In this document: piece by piece, positions 13,211 to 24,302 of the stretch
Position numbering within the stretch: position 1 is the stretch's first letter
Layout of the letters: every line of letters begins with the position of its first letter
NCBI GenBank assembly: GCA_902729315.2
Contig: LR746269.1
Span: forward strand, 4,867,501 to 4,931,500
DNA length: 64,000 nucleotides
Origin: Spirodela intermedia
Taxonomy: Eukaryota; Streptophyta; Magnoliopsida; Alismatales; Araceae
Direction: 5' to 3'
Notes under the pieces: model-generated
The model's database searches: none
Told to the model about the DNA's origin: nothing
The model's input: only the letters and a program-made list of their open reading frames with translations
Made by a program: the position numbers and the translations under genes

Positions 13211-15196
13211 CTAGTCGATCTTGACGGAGGAGAAAAGATAGTGAACGAAGTAGAAGGAGGTGAGGAACCCAATGGAGCCGGTGGAGAGCATGATGGCTGT
13301 GGCGATGAGGAGGGAATAGCCCAGGTAGAGGGTGGCGGAGACTGGCCCGCTGAGACTCTTGAGGTCGAAAACCAGGTAGTTGATGGAGTAGAGGAAGACG
13401 TAGAGGGAGACCGAGCCAGAGGCGAAGAAGGCCTTCCACCACCAGCGCCAGTCCTCCACGCAGAGGTGCATGTAGGTGAGGACGACGGAGACCTCTGCAC
13501 AGACGATGACCAGCAGGACGAGGACGACGAAGAGGAAACCAAAGACGTAGTAGAACCTCCCCAGCCAGATGCTGGAGAGGATGAAGAAGAGCTCGATGAA
13601 GAGGGTTCCAAAGGGGAGGGTCCCCGCTCCGAGGACCAGCAGCCATGAAGGGTACTTCCTCTCCGGGATCTCTCTGGGGATCTGGTTGGTCCTCACAGGG
13701 AACTGGATGGGCTCTGCTCGAGTGCCGAACAGGCCCCCGAGCAGGGTGAGGGGGACGGAGATGCAGAACCACAGGGCCAGGAGGAGGAAGAAGAGCGAGA
13801 TGGGGATGGCACCAGAGCTTCCGCTCCCCCAGAGGAGGAAGTTGAGGATGGTGAGGATGACGAAGGCGATACCAGGGAAGAAGCCGGCGGTGGACCAGGA
13901 AACTGACCTCCAACCTTCGGAAGTGCCTTTGATGGTGATCCAGAGCCTGACGCTGAAGTATCCGGAAACGATGCCGAGGAAGAGGTAGAGGATGATCATC
14001 CCCGTCAGGAGCATTCCACGAGAAGCAGGGGACATGAAGCCGAGGGCGGCGAAGACGATGGTGACCACCGCCATTCCCGCGATCTGGACCCCATCTCCAA
14101 TCATGACGCAGAGAAGCTTCGGCAGCGGCGGCTCGCGGAAGACATCACCGACAACGAGCTTCCACCCGGAGAGCTCCTCGTTCATCTGGGCCTGCGCTTC
14201 CTTGTCCAGCTCCTCGTACTTGGTCAGGTCCCTCCGCACCGTGCGCAGGAATATCACGAAGACGATGCCGGCGAGGAAGAAGATGACCATCAGGGAGTTC
14301 ATGATGGAGAACCAGTGCACTCGGGCCCCCTCCATCTTCAGGTACGCGTCCCATCTCGAGGGCCACTTGATGTCGCTGGGCACGAAGACCACGTCGTAGG
14401 TGAAGGAGATCCGCTCGTGCTCGCGGATGATCTGAGATTTCTCCGGACCCGAGTAGCAATCCTGGGGTAGCACTGGATCGTACATGTTGTGCTTCGAGAG
14501 GGCTTCTGGGTCGTGCTTGATGCTGCAGGGGTAGACCTCGAATTTGACGATCTGATAACCAGAGATACTCTTGTCGGCCTCTGGGACCACTCCCATGCCC
14601 TCCTCGCCGGTGCTGATGATCTGAAGGCCGCTCCCGTCGTACTTATGGACGTAGACCTTGAACTTGAGGTGATTGATGATGTAGTCCTCCTTGTTGCTGC
14701 TCTCGGTGTACCCCACGGGGAATCCAGTCCACTGGATGGTGACATCGTTCTGCTTGGTGAACCTCATGGCGGGCAGATTGTCCAGGATCATGTTCACCTG
14801 GTACAGATCGCGGGTCCTCTGCTTCAGAAGCTTCACCTCGTGCTCCGTCAATGGCGTGGTGGTGCAGAGATACACAGACTCGTTCATGTTGACACGGAAT
14901 CTGTAGGGGGAGTTGTCGATCTGGTCTCCCATGAGGAGCTCGCCCAGATTCTCTGCGCTCTTCTTGACTCCCTTGGGGGGCTTGCAGTAGGGGAGGCTGT
15001 AGTAGTCGAAGGGCAGCTCGGTTTCGATGGAGGTTAGGGAATTGACCTTCACGTTTATCTTTTCGGCCGGGGCGTAAGTCTTCATGTAGCTACCGGGGAG
15101 GTAGAAGCCATTGCAGAGAGAGGCAAGCGAGATGAAGATCAGGAGTGTGGCCAGCGAGATCGAAGAACAGGTTCGTAGATTTAGAGGGTGAGCCAT
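13211..15196 (-). CDS. Transmembrane 9 superfamily (TM9SF/EMP70) protein, intronless
   Basis: One uninterrupted frame encodes 661 residues of the nonaspanin (TM9SF/EMP70) family, which act in Golgi and endosomal membranes and help sort transmembrane proteins. The N-terminus has a signal peptide ending near LASLCNG, and the mature protein starts with the typical FYLPGSYMKTY. A lumenal region of about 260 residues with LPFDYYSLPYCKP and FRVNMNESVYLC motifs follows. Nine hydrophobic segments then run from about residue 295 (MVIFFLAGIVFVIFL) to the end. The C-terminus SSVKID fits the KXD/E COPI-binding Golgi-retention signal known in Arabidopsis EMP12. The lack of introns matches the TMN7-12 group of plants. 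The coding sequence is strikingly GC-rich, which creates long open antisense frames that are not genes. Confidence 0.96.
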   Translation of the reverse strand: MAHPLNLRTCSSISLATLLIFISLASLCNGFYLPGSYMKTYAPAEKINVKVNSLTSIETELPFDYYSLPYCKPPKGVKKSAENLGELLMGDQIDNSPYRFRVNMNESVYLCTTTPLTEHEVKLLKQRTRDLYQVNMILDNLPAMRFTKQNDVTIQWTGFPVGYTESSNKEDYIINHLKFKVYVHKYDGSGLQIISTGEEGMGVVPEADKSISGYQIVKFEVYPCSIKHDPEALSKHNMYDPVLPQDCYSGPEKSQIIREHERISFTYDVVFVPSDIKWPSRWDAYLKMEGARVHWFSIMNSLMVIFFLAGIVFVIFLRTVRRDLTKYEELDKEAQAQMNEELSGWKLVVGDVFREPPLPKLLCVMIGDGVQIAGMAVVTIVFAALGFMSPASRGMLLTGMIILYLFLGIVSGYFSVRLWITIKGTSEGWRSVSWSTAGFFPGIAFVILTILNFLLWGSGSSGAIPISLFFLLLALWFCISVPLTLLGGLFGTRAEPIQFPVRTNQIPREIPERKYPSWLLVLGAGTLPFGTLFIELFFILSSIWLGRFYYVFGFLFVVLVLLVIVCAEVSVVLTYMHLCVEDWRWWWKAFFASGSVSLYVFLYSINYLVFDLKSLSGPVSATLYLGYSLLIATAIMLSTGSIGFLTSFYFVHYLFSSVKID

Positions 15197-15986
15197 GGAA
15201 TTGCCTCGCGCGGGCTCTCTCCCCCCCTCCCGCTCTATTGGATCTAGTAGATCCCTGAATGAGAAGAGTAAGGAACTGAAAAGCTTCAGATCTGAGGGTC
15301 GGAGCTTCGAATTTCAGCAGGATTGTAATCCCCAGAGAAACGCATCTGAATCCTCTTCTCCGAATTGGAATTCTGCAGCATCCGGGAAAAAAAACGTCAG
15401 GAAATCAAAACAAAGAACAAAACTACAGAAAAAAAAAAAAGATATAGATGAATCGGCGCAGTAACGGGGTCTTGGGACGGCAGATCTAGCGATCAAATCA
15501 ACAATAGGGCACAGAAACACCAGATCCTTACGAAGAAAACACTTGTAACACTCGTAAATCTAAACCGAATCGGGCATTCCGATTGAAACCGCCGCTAGGC
15601 AAGGATTGCCGAAATGAGATTTTCAGCCAAAAGATGGGGATTCAGGAAGAGAACAGAGAGAACAAAAGAGGATAACAAAAATGAGCATAGGCGCAGTTCG
15701 CAAAACCTCCACCAACTCCGCAGGACTTCCCAGAACTGCCATGAAAAAAGATGAGCAAGATATTAGACGCAGGAAGCATACCTGGACAGGAAAATCGACC
15801 TTCCGACTCCACCGAAGAGAGAGAGAGACCACGCTAGGGCTCACAGACGCGAAGAGAGAGAGAGAGAGAGAGAGATGCTCCCGGCAAATGGAACCGTGAA
15901 CCAGGAGTTTCTAAAGATCTCCTTTTAGGGTTCCGCCCTCGTCAGGAAACAAATGGTTACTTTCGCTCAGGCCCAAAATGCTTTTT

Positions 15987-16110
15987 TAATTTCATCATTA
16001 CCGTTACAGTTACATATTCACCTTCATCTCCTCTTGACGTACGAGTTCCAAGTGACGGAGATGAAGATGATAAAGGTGAATATATAACTGTAGCGGTAAT
16101 GATGAAATTA
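15987..16110. repeat. Foldback (imperfect inverted repeat), MITE-like or MIRNA-like
   Basis: The left arm 15987-16031 and right arm 16057-16110 are near-perfect reverse complements over about 45 bp. There are two single-base differences (one would be a G-U pair in RNA) and one 9-base bulge in the right arm. They are separated by a 25-base loop. No open frame overlaps it. It could be a small foldback transposon or a young hairpin-RNA locus. Confidence 0.7.
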
Positions 16111-16269
16111 GTCAATTCGTAGACTACATAACATCACGCATTATTATTCATAACGGCATTGATAGCCCAACTCGGCCCAAAACCCCAGCCCAGTACAGGC
16201 CCAGCCCACCGGCATTTCTATTTTCCTCCAGTAATCAGTAGTTATGTATAATTATAATAAATTTCTCGT

Positions 16270-18200
16270 ATTTTTTTGGGAAACATCAGTTGGAAATAAT
16301 TTAATACACGTAAACTGTGAAAAAAATTGAAAGACATTCTAACAAAAAATTGGTCGAGATTTTCTGAAGTCAAGTTGCTATTGGGCCATGTTAATTGATG
16401 GGCCCATGGGGTCTGATAAAGCTTGGGAGTGAAAAATAATAATTTTATATTAAAAAATTACATATAAGGTAAGGAACTTATTTTTAAAAATATTTAAAAA
16501 ATTGATTTATTTATTTTTTTCAGCACAAGTGAAAACGACATGTGTCCAGAAAAAAGGGTAGGGAGGGGGGGAGCTTAAAATGGCATCAAAATGTGGCATA
16601 TAGACCATTGCATAATAATATGAGATGCCACTAAGAGATTGCAACAGATGGATAATAAAATTGAGGTAATATTTCTAATTATGTCAATGATGTCATTATT
16701 ATCTACCACCTTCCTCCAAAGAGTCCAAGCCTTATTTTGTATCCTTGAGTATTAAAAGCAATGACAACTAGTTCTTGATTAGGCCTTCAATCTCCCCACA
16801 TCAAAGCGTATGAATAATAGTAAAAATCATGATGTTGACACAGAAGAAGAAATCCTATAATCCATAATCTTTCTCTAAGAAAGAAGAGGAGAACATGAGA
16901 TTATATAGAAGATAAGAAAAAAAAGAAATGAGAAGAAAGAGATAGATAATGGCCCTTAGTGGGCTTGAAGGAGCGGCTGATGGCCTAGAGAAAGGTAAAA
17001 GTAGAGGTGAGGAGGGTAGTGTCAAAAAGAGAAGGAAAGCGACGATTGAGACGACGACTTTGAAAAAGGGAAAAGTGGTGACGTTGAAACTCGAGGAGGA
17101 AAAAAGTCGGCAAAGAGGAGGAGGAGGAGGATGATGTGAGATATATAAGGCTCTAATATCATGTTGACACAAGAGAAGAAACCTTAGAATCTATAATTCT
17201 TTTTTAAGAAAGAAAAAGAGTACATGAGATTATATAGAAAATAAAAAAAAAGGAGAGATAATAGGCCTTAATGGGTTTGGAGTCTGATACCACTATCGAA
17301 TACATGATAATTCATGTTATTTATATATTGATAGAAAAATTTGAATAGTATACTTTGTGGTTAATCTTAATTAAAAAGTATCAAACTTGGTAAAAAGTTG
17401 TACTATTCAACTTAATTTAGGATAATTCATGTTTTTTTCAAACTTATAAAAAAAGTTGTAAACTTCCAAAAATAGTTAACCTAAACCCTAAATCCTAAAC
17501 TTGGTAAAGAACTATCATAGAAAGAAGGTAGCATTATTGATATTATGAAATTATATGTCTACTCAAGAAGATAATACTAGAATCTTAGTAGTATCTTAGA
17601 AGTTTATGTGACCCAATAGAGGTAGAGGAATTATAAACTTAATGTTTGTGAGCTGATATGGGTTTGTTTATATGAATTAAAAGGTGTTATTAAATGTAAT
17701 GGGTCATTCCTATTGGGCATTCTTATGTCACAGCCCATCTAAAGGACTGTCATTTAGTGGTAATGGGGTAAAAATGTTATGGCCCATTAAGCTGCCTCTA
17801 GGATTAGGATATAAACCCTAGACCACTATCATTAGTTAATTGAATCCATACTTTCGCCTTCTGTAGGTTTTAAAGATTCAAATAATAATTGAAATAAGGT
17901 TAAGAATCAATTCACCCCTCTTGATTCTGCTACCTATCCAACACAAGGACCCAACATTTCTCTCATATATTTTTGGGAAGCGTATGTGGGAAATAATGTA
18001 AACATAAAAAATCGGAATTTATATTCATTTTTTTATTAAAAAAAATAATGATTTGGTAATCACAAGGGAGAAGGACACGTGTCCAGCCGAATGGTACAGA
18101 CTTTGTGACGAGAAGATGTCGACAGATGGATGATCCGATTGCGGCAAATTTTCGTAATTATGTCGGTGAAGTTGCCTCATTTTCTATTCGAGTAATAATA
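16270..18200 (+). repeat. Diverged duplicated blocks flanking an AT-rich segment
   Basis: Words recur in the same order at about 16270-16720 and 17966-18200: a tttttgggaa word, a gaaataat word followed by taa, an ACATGTGTCCAG or ACACGTGTCCAG word, cagatggat, and a taattatgtc word followed by a gatgt or gaagtt word. The copies are strongly diverged. The roughly 1.2 kb between them may be inserted DNA. Confidence 0.4.
16830..17280 (+). repeat. Two-copy direct repeat, retroelement-like debris
   Basis: About 125 bp beginning with atgttgacacagaagaag at 16830 recurs from about 17160 with substitutions. Both copies end near a gggcttgaag or gggtttggag word. The words ggctctaatatcatgttgac and gagtctgataccac resemble the tRNA-Met primer-binding region of plant LTR elements in reverse orientation, but no complete element can be drawn. 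Confidence 0.45.
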
Positions 18201-19306
18201 ATAATAAATGTGATTTTTATTGCGGGATTTATTAGCCACATCGAGACGAGCATCGGTTCCCCATGCTGAGCGACCGTCGGAGGGATGTGGGACCCGCGAA
18301 CTTGTCAGACCCTGTCAGCTTTCTGCACGTGTCCCTACCTCTTTTGAGACGTTTTCAAAATCTCTCTCTCTACACTCCCGGGGTCTTCTTCTTCCCACGA
18401 CGATGTCCCCGTAAAACAGAACGATAATCCCTCCGGCTCTCTCCCTCTCTCTCTCTCCTCTTCGTTTTGTCTCCATCTCCTCTCTCTTCTTATTCTCTCA
18501 CTCTCTCTCTCTCACTGCTAGGAAGCATGGCTTAGCACGGTACCAACGGCTAGTTTCTTCAGAGTACGAAAGGAAGAGATGGTGGCCAAAAGGCTCTCGG
18601 GGGGCGGAGATAGAGAGAGAGAGCATGCGCAGGGCGGTGTGAGGCATCTCTCTCTCTCTCTCTCTTGCTTCTCGATGGTGTCTCTTCTCGGGATCTGTTG
18701 TGTCTTCCCGAGTCCAGAAAGGAACTGTTCCCTTCTGCATGTAGAGTTTCTACCGAATGAGAGAGAAGAGAGAGAGAGGGAGTCTACAGAAGCGGGGAGA
18801 AAGAGTCTCCAGAAGGGTGACGGGGAGAGAGAGAAAGAGAGCTTCATTCTAGAGAGAGAGAGAGAAGGGTTCCATCTGACCTCTACGTGAGAGAGATACT
18901 GATACCGGCATGCAGTGTATTGACTGTCTTCAAATACGTCGTATTCAACCATCGGGGATGAACGAATTGAGAACCCAATCAGCTCGGCGTCAAACTTCGA
19001 AAACCTTAAAAAAACCACCGACCGCAGCTTCCGAGCTTCCGATAGATCGAAATCAATCGAAATCAATCGAAACCTCCATGAGCTTTGTCTTCCTTCCATT
19101 CCGAGAATCGCGGAGAACAGACCATTTGGATGGGAAGCTCTCCCCGGTTTCATGGCGATTATTCAAGGTCTTTACAAGAAGAAGAAGAAGAAGACATTGC
19201 TTCCTTCCTCTGCAACTTCCGCAGACGGAGAAGGAGAGAGAGAGAGAGAAAGAGCACACGGTAGGGTTCTTCTAGAGAGAGAAAAACGACAGTGCAGTAT
19301 TCCTCC

Positions 19307-22300
19307 TCACCAGAACATCGGAGAGTGGGGCATGGGAGTGCCAAGATGGCCGGCGGAGAGGGACGGCACGAAGGAGGAGCTTGGAGCTTCGCCGTCGCCG
19401 GCAACCCACCTGGCGGCCCCACCGATCTCCCTCGGGCAAGAAGCCGGGAAGCCTGGCCTCAGCTCCGATGGAAAACAGGAATAATATCCTCCTCCGGCCA
19501 GCCTCGCTCGATCCACGACGGAGAAGAAGCTGTGCGTCGCCGGAAAGTTAGCCGGCGCCGGAAAGCTTCCACTGAACTGCGTCATTGGTTCGGGATAATC
19601 GTCGACGACCACCACCTCGCTCGCCTGAACTGGAGCTCGATATCCATGCCGCTGCCGGAGACCGTACACCGACGGATCTGCTCCCTCCTCCGATCTTCTC
19701 TGAAGAACATAAGGGCTTCTTATTCCGGCGGTCGGGGGCGGAGCAAACGGCCGGCGACTCCCTGGAATCCTCTCTCCGGAGAAGGGCCCGTCCAGAAAGT
19801 CGCCGCCATTAGAGAACCTGCAAGCAGAAGAAAACCCTAGCAACGACGGGGGATGATTCGCCGTGGAGGCAACGGCCACTGAGGACTCTGGTCTTCGTCG
19901 TCCTCCTCCTCTACCTTCTTCTTCTTCGTCTTCTTCCTCCTTCCGGCTCATCACCATCAGATTCTTACCCATCAGCCGGAGAACAGGAGTCCGTCGGGAC
20001 TGATGTGGAAGATGAGTGCAAACCTCGGCCTGGCTCGATGGCGCCGCCGCCATGAAGCTCTCCCTCAGGAATTGAGACTCCGACAAATTCCTCGAACTGG
20101 CAACCTGAGAGATCTCCTCCAGATGCAATCCCAGGTCGCCGGAGCAGGCGGCGGCAGCGGGGGGGTTCGACGGCGGCTCCGGCAGAATCGGATCGGAGAG
20201 AGTCGAGGAGAGGGACGCCGGCGACGGCGGCGCCGCCGTGAAATCTTCCGGAAGTTCCAAGACGTTATCTTCCGTGCTGATCAGACAAGGGCAGTCGATC
20301 TGAACCAGCACAGAATCATCGGCCGGAGATCTCCTCGGGATCTCTGAAGAACACTCGCCCTTCGCCTCCATCTCGCCGACCACTTGCTGCGTCCCTCCAT
20401 CTCCAGAGAACTCAAGAACGCCTGCATCTTCTTCTTCTTCATCAGAAGTCGCTACTCCACTGCTATCACAGTCGCCGGTAGCGCCGCTGTACGACGAACT
20501 CCTCCGACTCACAGACTCCATATGGGCAGCTGAGACCTCAGCTAGGGCATCGCCATCACCACCACCATTCCCATCATCATCATTAGCAGCAGCAGCGGCG
20601 GCGGCGGCGGCGACGGTGGTGGCAACTTCACCATCTTCCTCTTCATCGCTCGGGCTCGGAGTTTCTCTATCAGATGCATCTCTCCTGTTTCTTGCCGCCC
20701 ATCGACGCCCCCGGCGAGTTCGGGCGCCGCCGCCGGCTGTTTCCGAGGATCTCAAGAACATCTGACGAAGCCTTTTGGTTGTGGAACCCGGAAGCCAATG
20801 CTCATCCTCCGGCGAGCTTGCTGGAGAGTCTCCCTCGTCGCCGGGGACTTGGGTCGCCGACGAAGGCAGCTCTGCTCTCCTGCGGATGAGTCTGCCGTCT
20901 GAGCGACTCGAAAGGTCGGATCTTTTGGACATCGCCCGCCGTCTTTGGATCTGTTCTTGGGCGATCAACGGGATTTCCTCTTTGAGCTCGCCTCCCATGG
21001 CCTGGACAATCTGAACATAATGCAATGGATTCAGGTCAACGATGCAAGATCAGAATGCATAGAAGAACCATCTCAGTCGGTGAATGTATTTATCTTGAAT
21101 AGTATCCCGTCCCGGATCAATAAAAATGTTTAATGTAGTTTCAGAAATAGTCAACGGAGAGCTGAATAAAGGATCAGATACTATTAATTTTTCTTTCAGG
21201 CCACTGTTTGATGAACTGGAATGGAGAGCTGAGAACAGTGAAGGGAAGAACGGCGATACCTTTCCCGTCTGCCGCAAGAACGATCTCGTCTTCCTGCCAT
21301 GAACCTTCCCCCTCGAGCTCCCCCTGTACTTTAAAGGCGAACAAGCTTCCCCGCCGGAGAATCTGCTCCTCCCATCTCGGAGCTCAAGCTTCAGCCTCCT
21401 TCGCGGGGAGAAATCGAAATCCAGCGGCGGCGGTGGAGCCTCCTCGAGCTTTGACAAGATGCGCACCTTCGTGCCGTCGGAATCCACATACACCGGCCCC
21501 TCACCGGCGGCGGCTTCGGCGACAGGTGGAGGAGGAACCCCCGCCGGCGGCCTGATCAGAGCGAGATCCACAGCCCAGCTGGTGCCGTTCCTCCTATCGA
21601 GGTCCTCGAGAGTGGAGCTGGCGGCGCTGGCCAGAATCTCCGCCATGGATCGCTTCTTCCTGGGTTTCAACTTCAGCCGGGAGAACCCGGCACCGCCGCC
21701 GCACGCCACGGCGGCGCCCCCGGCCGCGAGCAGGCACTGGTCGATGTGGGCGTTTAGAGTGGTGTTCGAGGGGGAGGAGAAGCCCTTGCAGACGGGGCAG
21801 ACCTTGAAGAACGCCATGGAATCTGCCGCCTTCGAGGGCTCTACCTCCGCCGGAGCATCTCGCCGGATCGGCTCCTCCTCGGCGGCGCCGCCGTCTACAG
21901 CCGGCGGCGCTTCGGCGACCTTCTGAGGAGGTTCTCCTTCGAGCCGCGTTCTGCTACAGCGGGCTTTCACCAGATCAGGTGGTTCAAAGGGGGGCAATAA
22001 ATTCCTGACACCATGCTTCAGGCAGAGCCGGAGATACTGTTCGGAGAATGGCCAGTGGTTCCCGATGTCTTCCCCCCTCGATGATAGAACATAGTTTCTG
22101 TAAAGATTAAAAATGGAAACCAGGCGTTAGATCCTCCGAGGGTTTACAAAAGTAGATGGCGACAGGCGATGATGATGACGACGATGATGAAGAAGAAGAC
22201 GACTAACGGGAAACGGAGGAAGAAGAGGAACCCTGACCAGGAGCTGACGAAGAGGAAGAGGAAGAAGATCCAGAAGGAAGATCAGGAAGGCTATTAATGG

Positions 22301-22737
22301 AAGCAAGATTATCGACTGATATCATATGACCCACTCTGAGATCCATCTGTTCCAGCGAGAACCCTACAATCTTACAGGAAGAAATAGACCTGTCGGACCA
22401 GGCATCACAGAAAAAGAAACCCGAATGCTTCCCAATGTCGAAGAACACACATGAAATCACGACAGGGAAGCAGGAACCAGAGAGGCGATATCCCTGCAAA
22501 CTCATCCGAACCCGGCGCCGGCAAGATCTCCTACGATGATCAATCCCCGGGAAAACCCCTAAAAAAGAGCAGAAAACGAAAATATCGCGATCGAAGATCA
22601 CGGGTCGCTGACCTGATGCAGAAATGCGGAGTATGCTGACTCTCGTCAACGCCGTCGTCAGCTGGATCTGCTGCCTCATCACTTTCCGGAGATACGATCT
22701 TAGAAGAGCATGGCGGAGGCCGTTCAAAGGATAACAT
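19307..22737 (-). CDS. HAP8: HAP8-like protein with UBZ4-type zinc finger
   Basis: Three exons join in phase: 22737-22613, 22097-21260, 21010-19307, encoding about 888 residues. The protein belongs to the plant family containing Arabidopsis HAPLESS 8, identified by a mutant affecting the male gametophyte; its molecular role is unknown. Exon 1 starts MLSFERPPPC and ends HFCI. Exon 2 opens with the family block NYVLSSRGEDIGNHWPFSEQ and CLKHGVRNLLPPFEPPD. A Rad18-type UBZ4 finger follows at residues 142-163 (KVCPVCKGFSSPSNTTLNAH then DQC, with Cys142, Cys145, His159, Cys163), which in other proteins binds ubiquitin. Next come LKPRKKRSMAEIL and LEDLDRRNGTSWAVD. Exon 3 is long, acidic and low in complexity, with the conserved TPVLRLMGKNLMVM and the end GTPMPHSPMFW. 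The first in-frame ATG is 22737. An out-of-frame upstream ORF overlaps the start. Confidence 0.9.
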
Positions 22738-22828
22738 CTGAGGGGAGACTTGCGGTTCTCCTCCTCGCGGAAATAGCGACAGCCCCGACGAGAGCTGTCT
22801 CTGTTCCGCCCTTCTCGTCCTCCAGCAT
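22724..22828 (-). CDS. Upstream ORF overlapping the HAP8-like start codon
   Basis: An ATG at 22828 opens a 34-codon frame that begins MLEDEKGGTETALVG and stops with TGA at 22726-22724, eleven bases inside the main frame that starts at 22737. If the 5' UTR covers it, ribosomes starting there would bypass the main start unless they leak past the first ATG. The frame and overlap are seen directly; translation is inferred. Confidence 0.4.
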   Translation of the reverse strand: MLEDEKGGTETALVGAVAISARRRTASLPSDVIL

Positions 22829-24285
22829 GCCAATCAACAGAGCCCCCGAACAGAGTCTTGCGAGAGAAACTAGAGAGAGGAAGAAGCACAGAAGCTCAGA
22901 GAACCGACCTCCTCTGCTTGGTCTGGTGCCTGGAAGATCAAATAGAAAGAAGAGAAGCTGGGCATCAGAAATCGGATAAAAAAAATTCTGCGGGCGGAGG
23001 ATTCTAGAGCATTATTCCATGGGAAGAATGGGGAGGGAGGGAGCCCTCTAGAACCTTCGAGGAGCATCCCCCATGAAAAACCGGAGAGAAGGAGGAGTCG
23101 TCAAGATCCTATCCCGAAGTGAAGGCAGTACCCACCATGAACCGCAATAAATCCGATTACAGCGAGATGGAAGGGAGGCTTATAGAACACTACTTCCATG
23201 GCGAGGGGGCGAATAACAGGAGAAGATGAGAGAGAGAGAGAGGAGAGAGAGGATGAGACCCATGGGATCCGATCGAAGGATCCTCTTGCCCGAATGAAGA
23301 TGGCCGTTATTTTATGCAGCAGAAAGGAAAGACGGAGCCCTACGGAGAGGAATGCTTATCCGAGAAGTACCAGAAACCCATCAAATCTTCCACAGTGCGG
23401 GATTCCGTCTGAATCGAGCCCTCTAAGGGTTAAATCCTCACATGAAATATCACACCTCGGGGACGAATAGAGCAAGGCAATATAGGGGATTTCCTCAACG
23501 GGATGGAAAGACCAGAAATTGTGTGAGAAGATAGGGGGGTGGAGAGAGAGAGAGAGTGAATGAGAAAGTGATTCAAGGGGGAGAAGAAGGGATCCACACA
23601 CGGGGAATAGAAGAAGCTCAAACAGATATGTACGCAGATGGATCGTTACATAGTGCTCGTAGGAGAGGGGGGAGGAGGGGGAGGAGGAGGAGGAGGAAGG
23701 GACATTCGGCTAAATGGGAAAAAAATGGAATAAAACCAGGACGAAGCAGGAGGGGAGCTTCCGAGCAAGATGTGGGAGACTGATCAAGTCCAGGGGAGAA
23801 AACGCGGGCAAAACGAGGAGAAACCGCCATGAAATCTCACACCAACCTTCCTCAGCAGAATCCAGAACCCTTTCCTAGGTGCGTAGCCTCGAAAAAGAAG
23901 AAAACCCAAAATAACAGATGGTCGTCTGGAAAAATCCCTCCGTTTGGGAGAGCAAGCGATCAGTGGAAGGAGGGTGGACGAAACAACGGCACACAGATAT
24001 ATATATATCTAGAGCGAGAGAGAGAGAGAGAGAGGGTTATTGAGAGAGTAACAGTTAACGACACAGCACCACCCACTCGCCCATCGAAGAAGGCATCCGG
24101 TTCTTCGCCTCGAAAAGCAGTAGATGGAGAGAGAGAGGAGAGAGACCAGAATGGGAACAGAGATGTGTAGTAGAGAGAGTAGAGGAAGAGGAGTTTAATT
24201 TTCCTAATGAGCTGTCGTGTCTTACACCTGCTTCCAATGGCTTCTCCTCCGTTTCTCTCTCCTCTTCTCTCTCTCACTCTCTCTC

Positions 24286-24302
24286 TATATATATATATAT
24301 AT
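24286..24302. promoter_or_regulatory. (TA)n tract, possible TATA region upstream of HAP8
   Basis: An alternating TA run flanked by CT repeats lies about 1.55 kb upstream of the HAP8-like start codon. It could serve as a TATA element for the minus strand if the 5' leader is long or spliced, or it may be only a microsatellite. Confidence 0.25.

Larger units (their letters stand above)
15197..19306. other. Gene-poor region with foldback and old repeat copies
   Basis: The first part to about 15.9 kb is probably the TM9 5' UTR and promoter, with a GA tract at 15852-15875. An inverted repeat follows at 15987-16110. From 16.2 to 18.2 kb the DNA is AT-rich with duplicated blocks and retroelement-like debris. 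From 18.2 to 19.3 kb there are many CT and GA tracts, partly the 3' flank of the HAP8-like gene. No coding gene is supported. Confidence 0.5.

Noticed and set aside
13205-15037. Long open frames antisense to the TM9 gene, including an acidic one at 13205-13648
   Set aside because: They are shadows of a GC-rich intronless gene; the opposite frame has a signal peptide, nine membrane segments and full family similarity.
18518-19153. 211-residue minus-strand frame
   Set aside because: It runs across CT/GA tracts, has low-complexity Ser/Leu composition and no domain or splice context.
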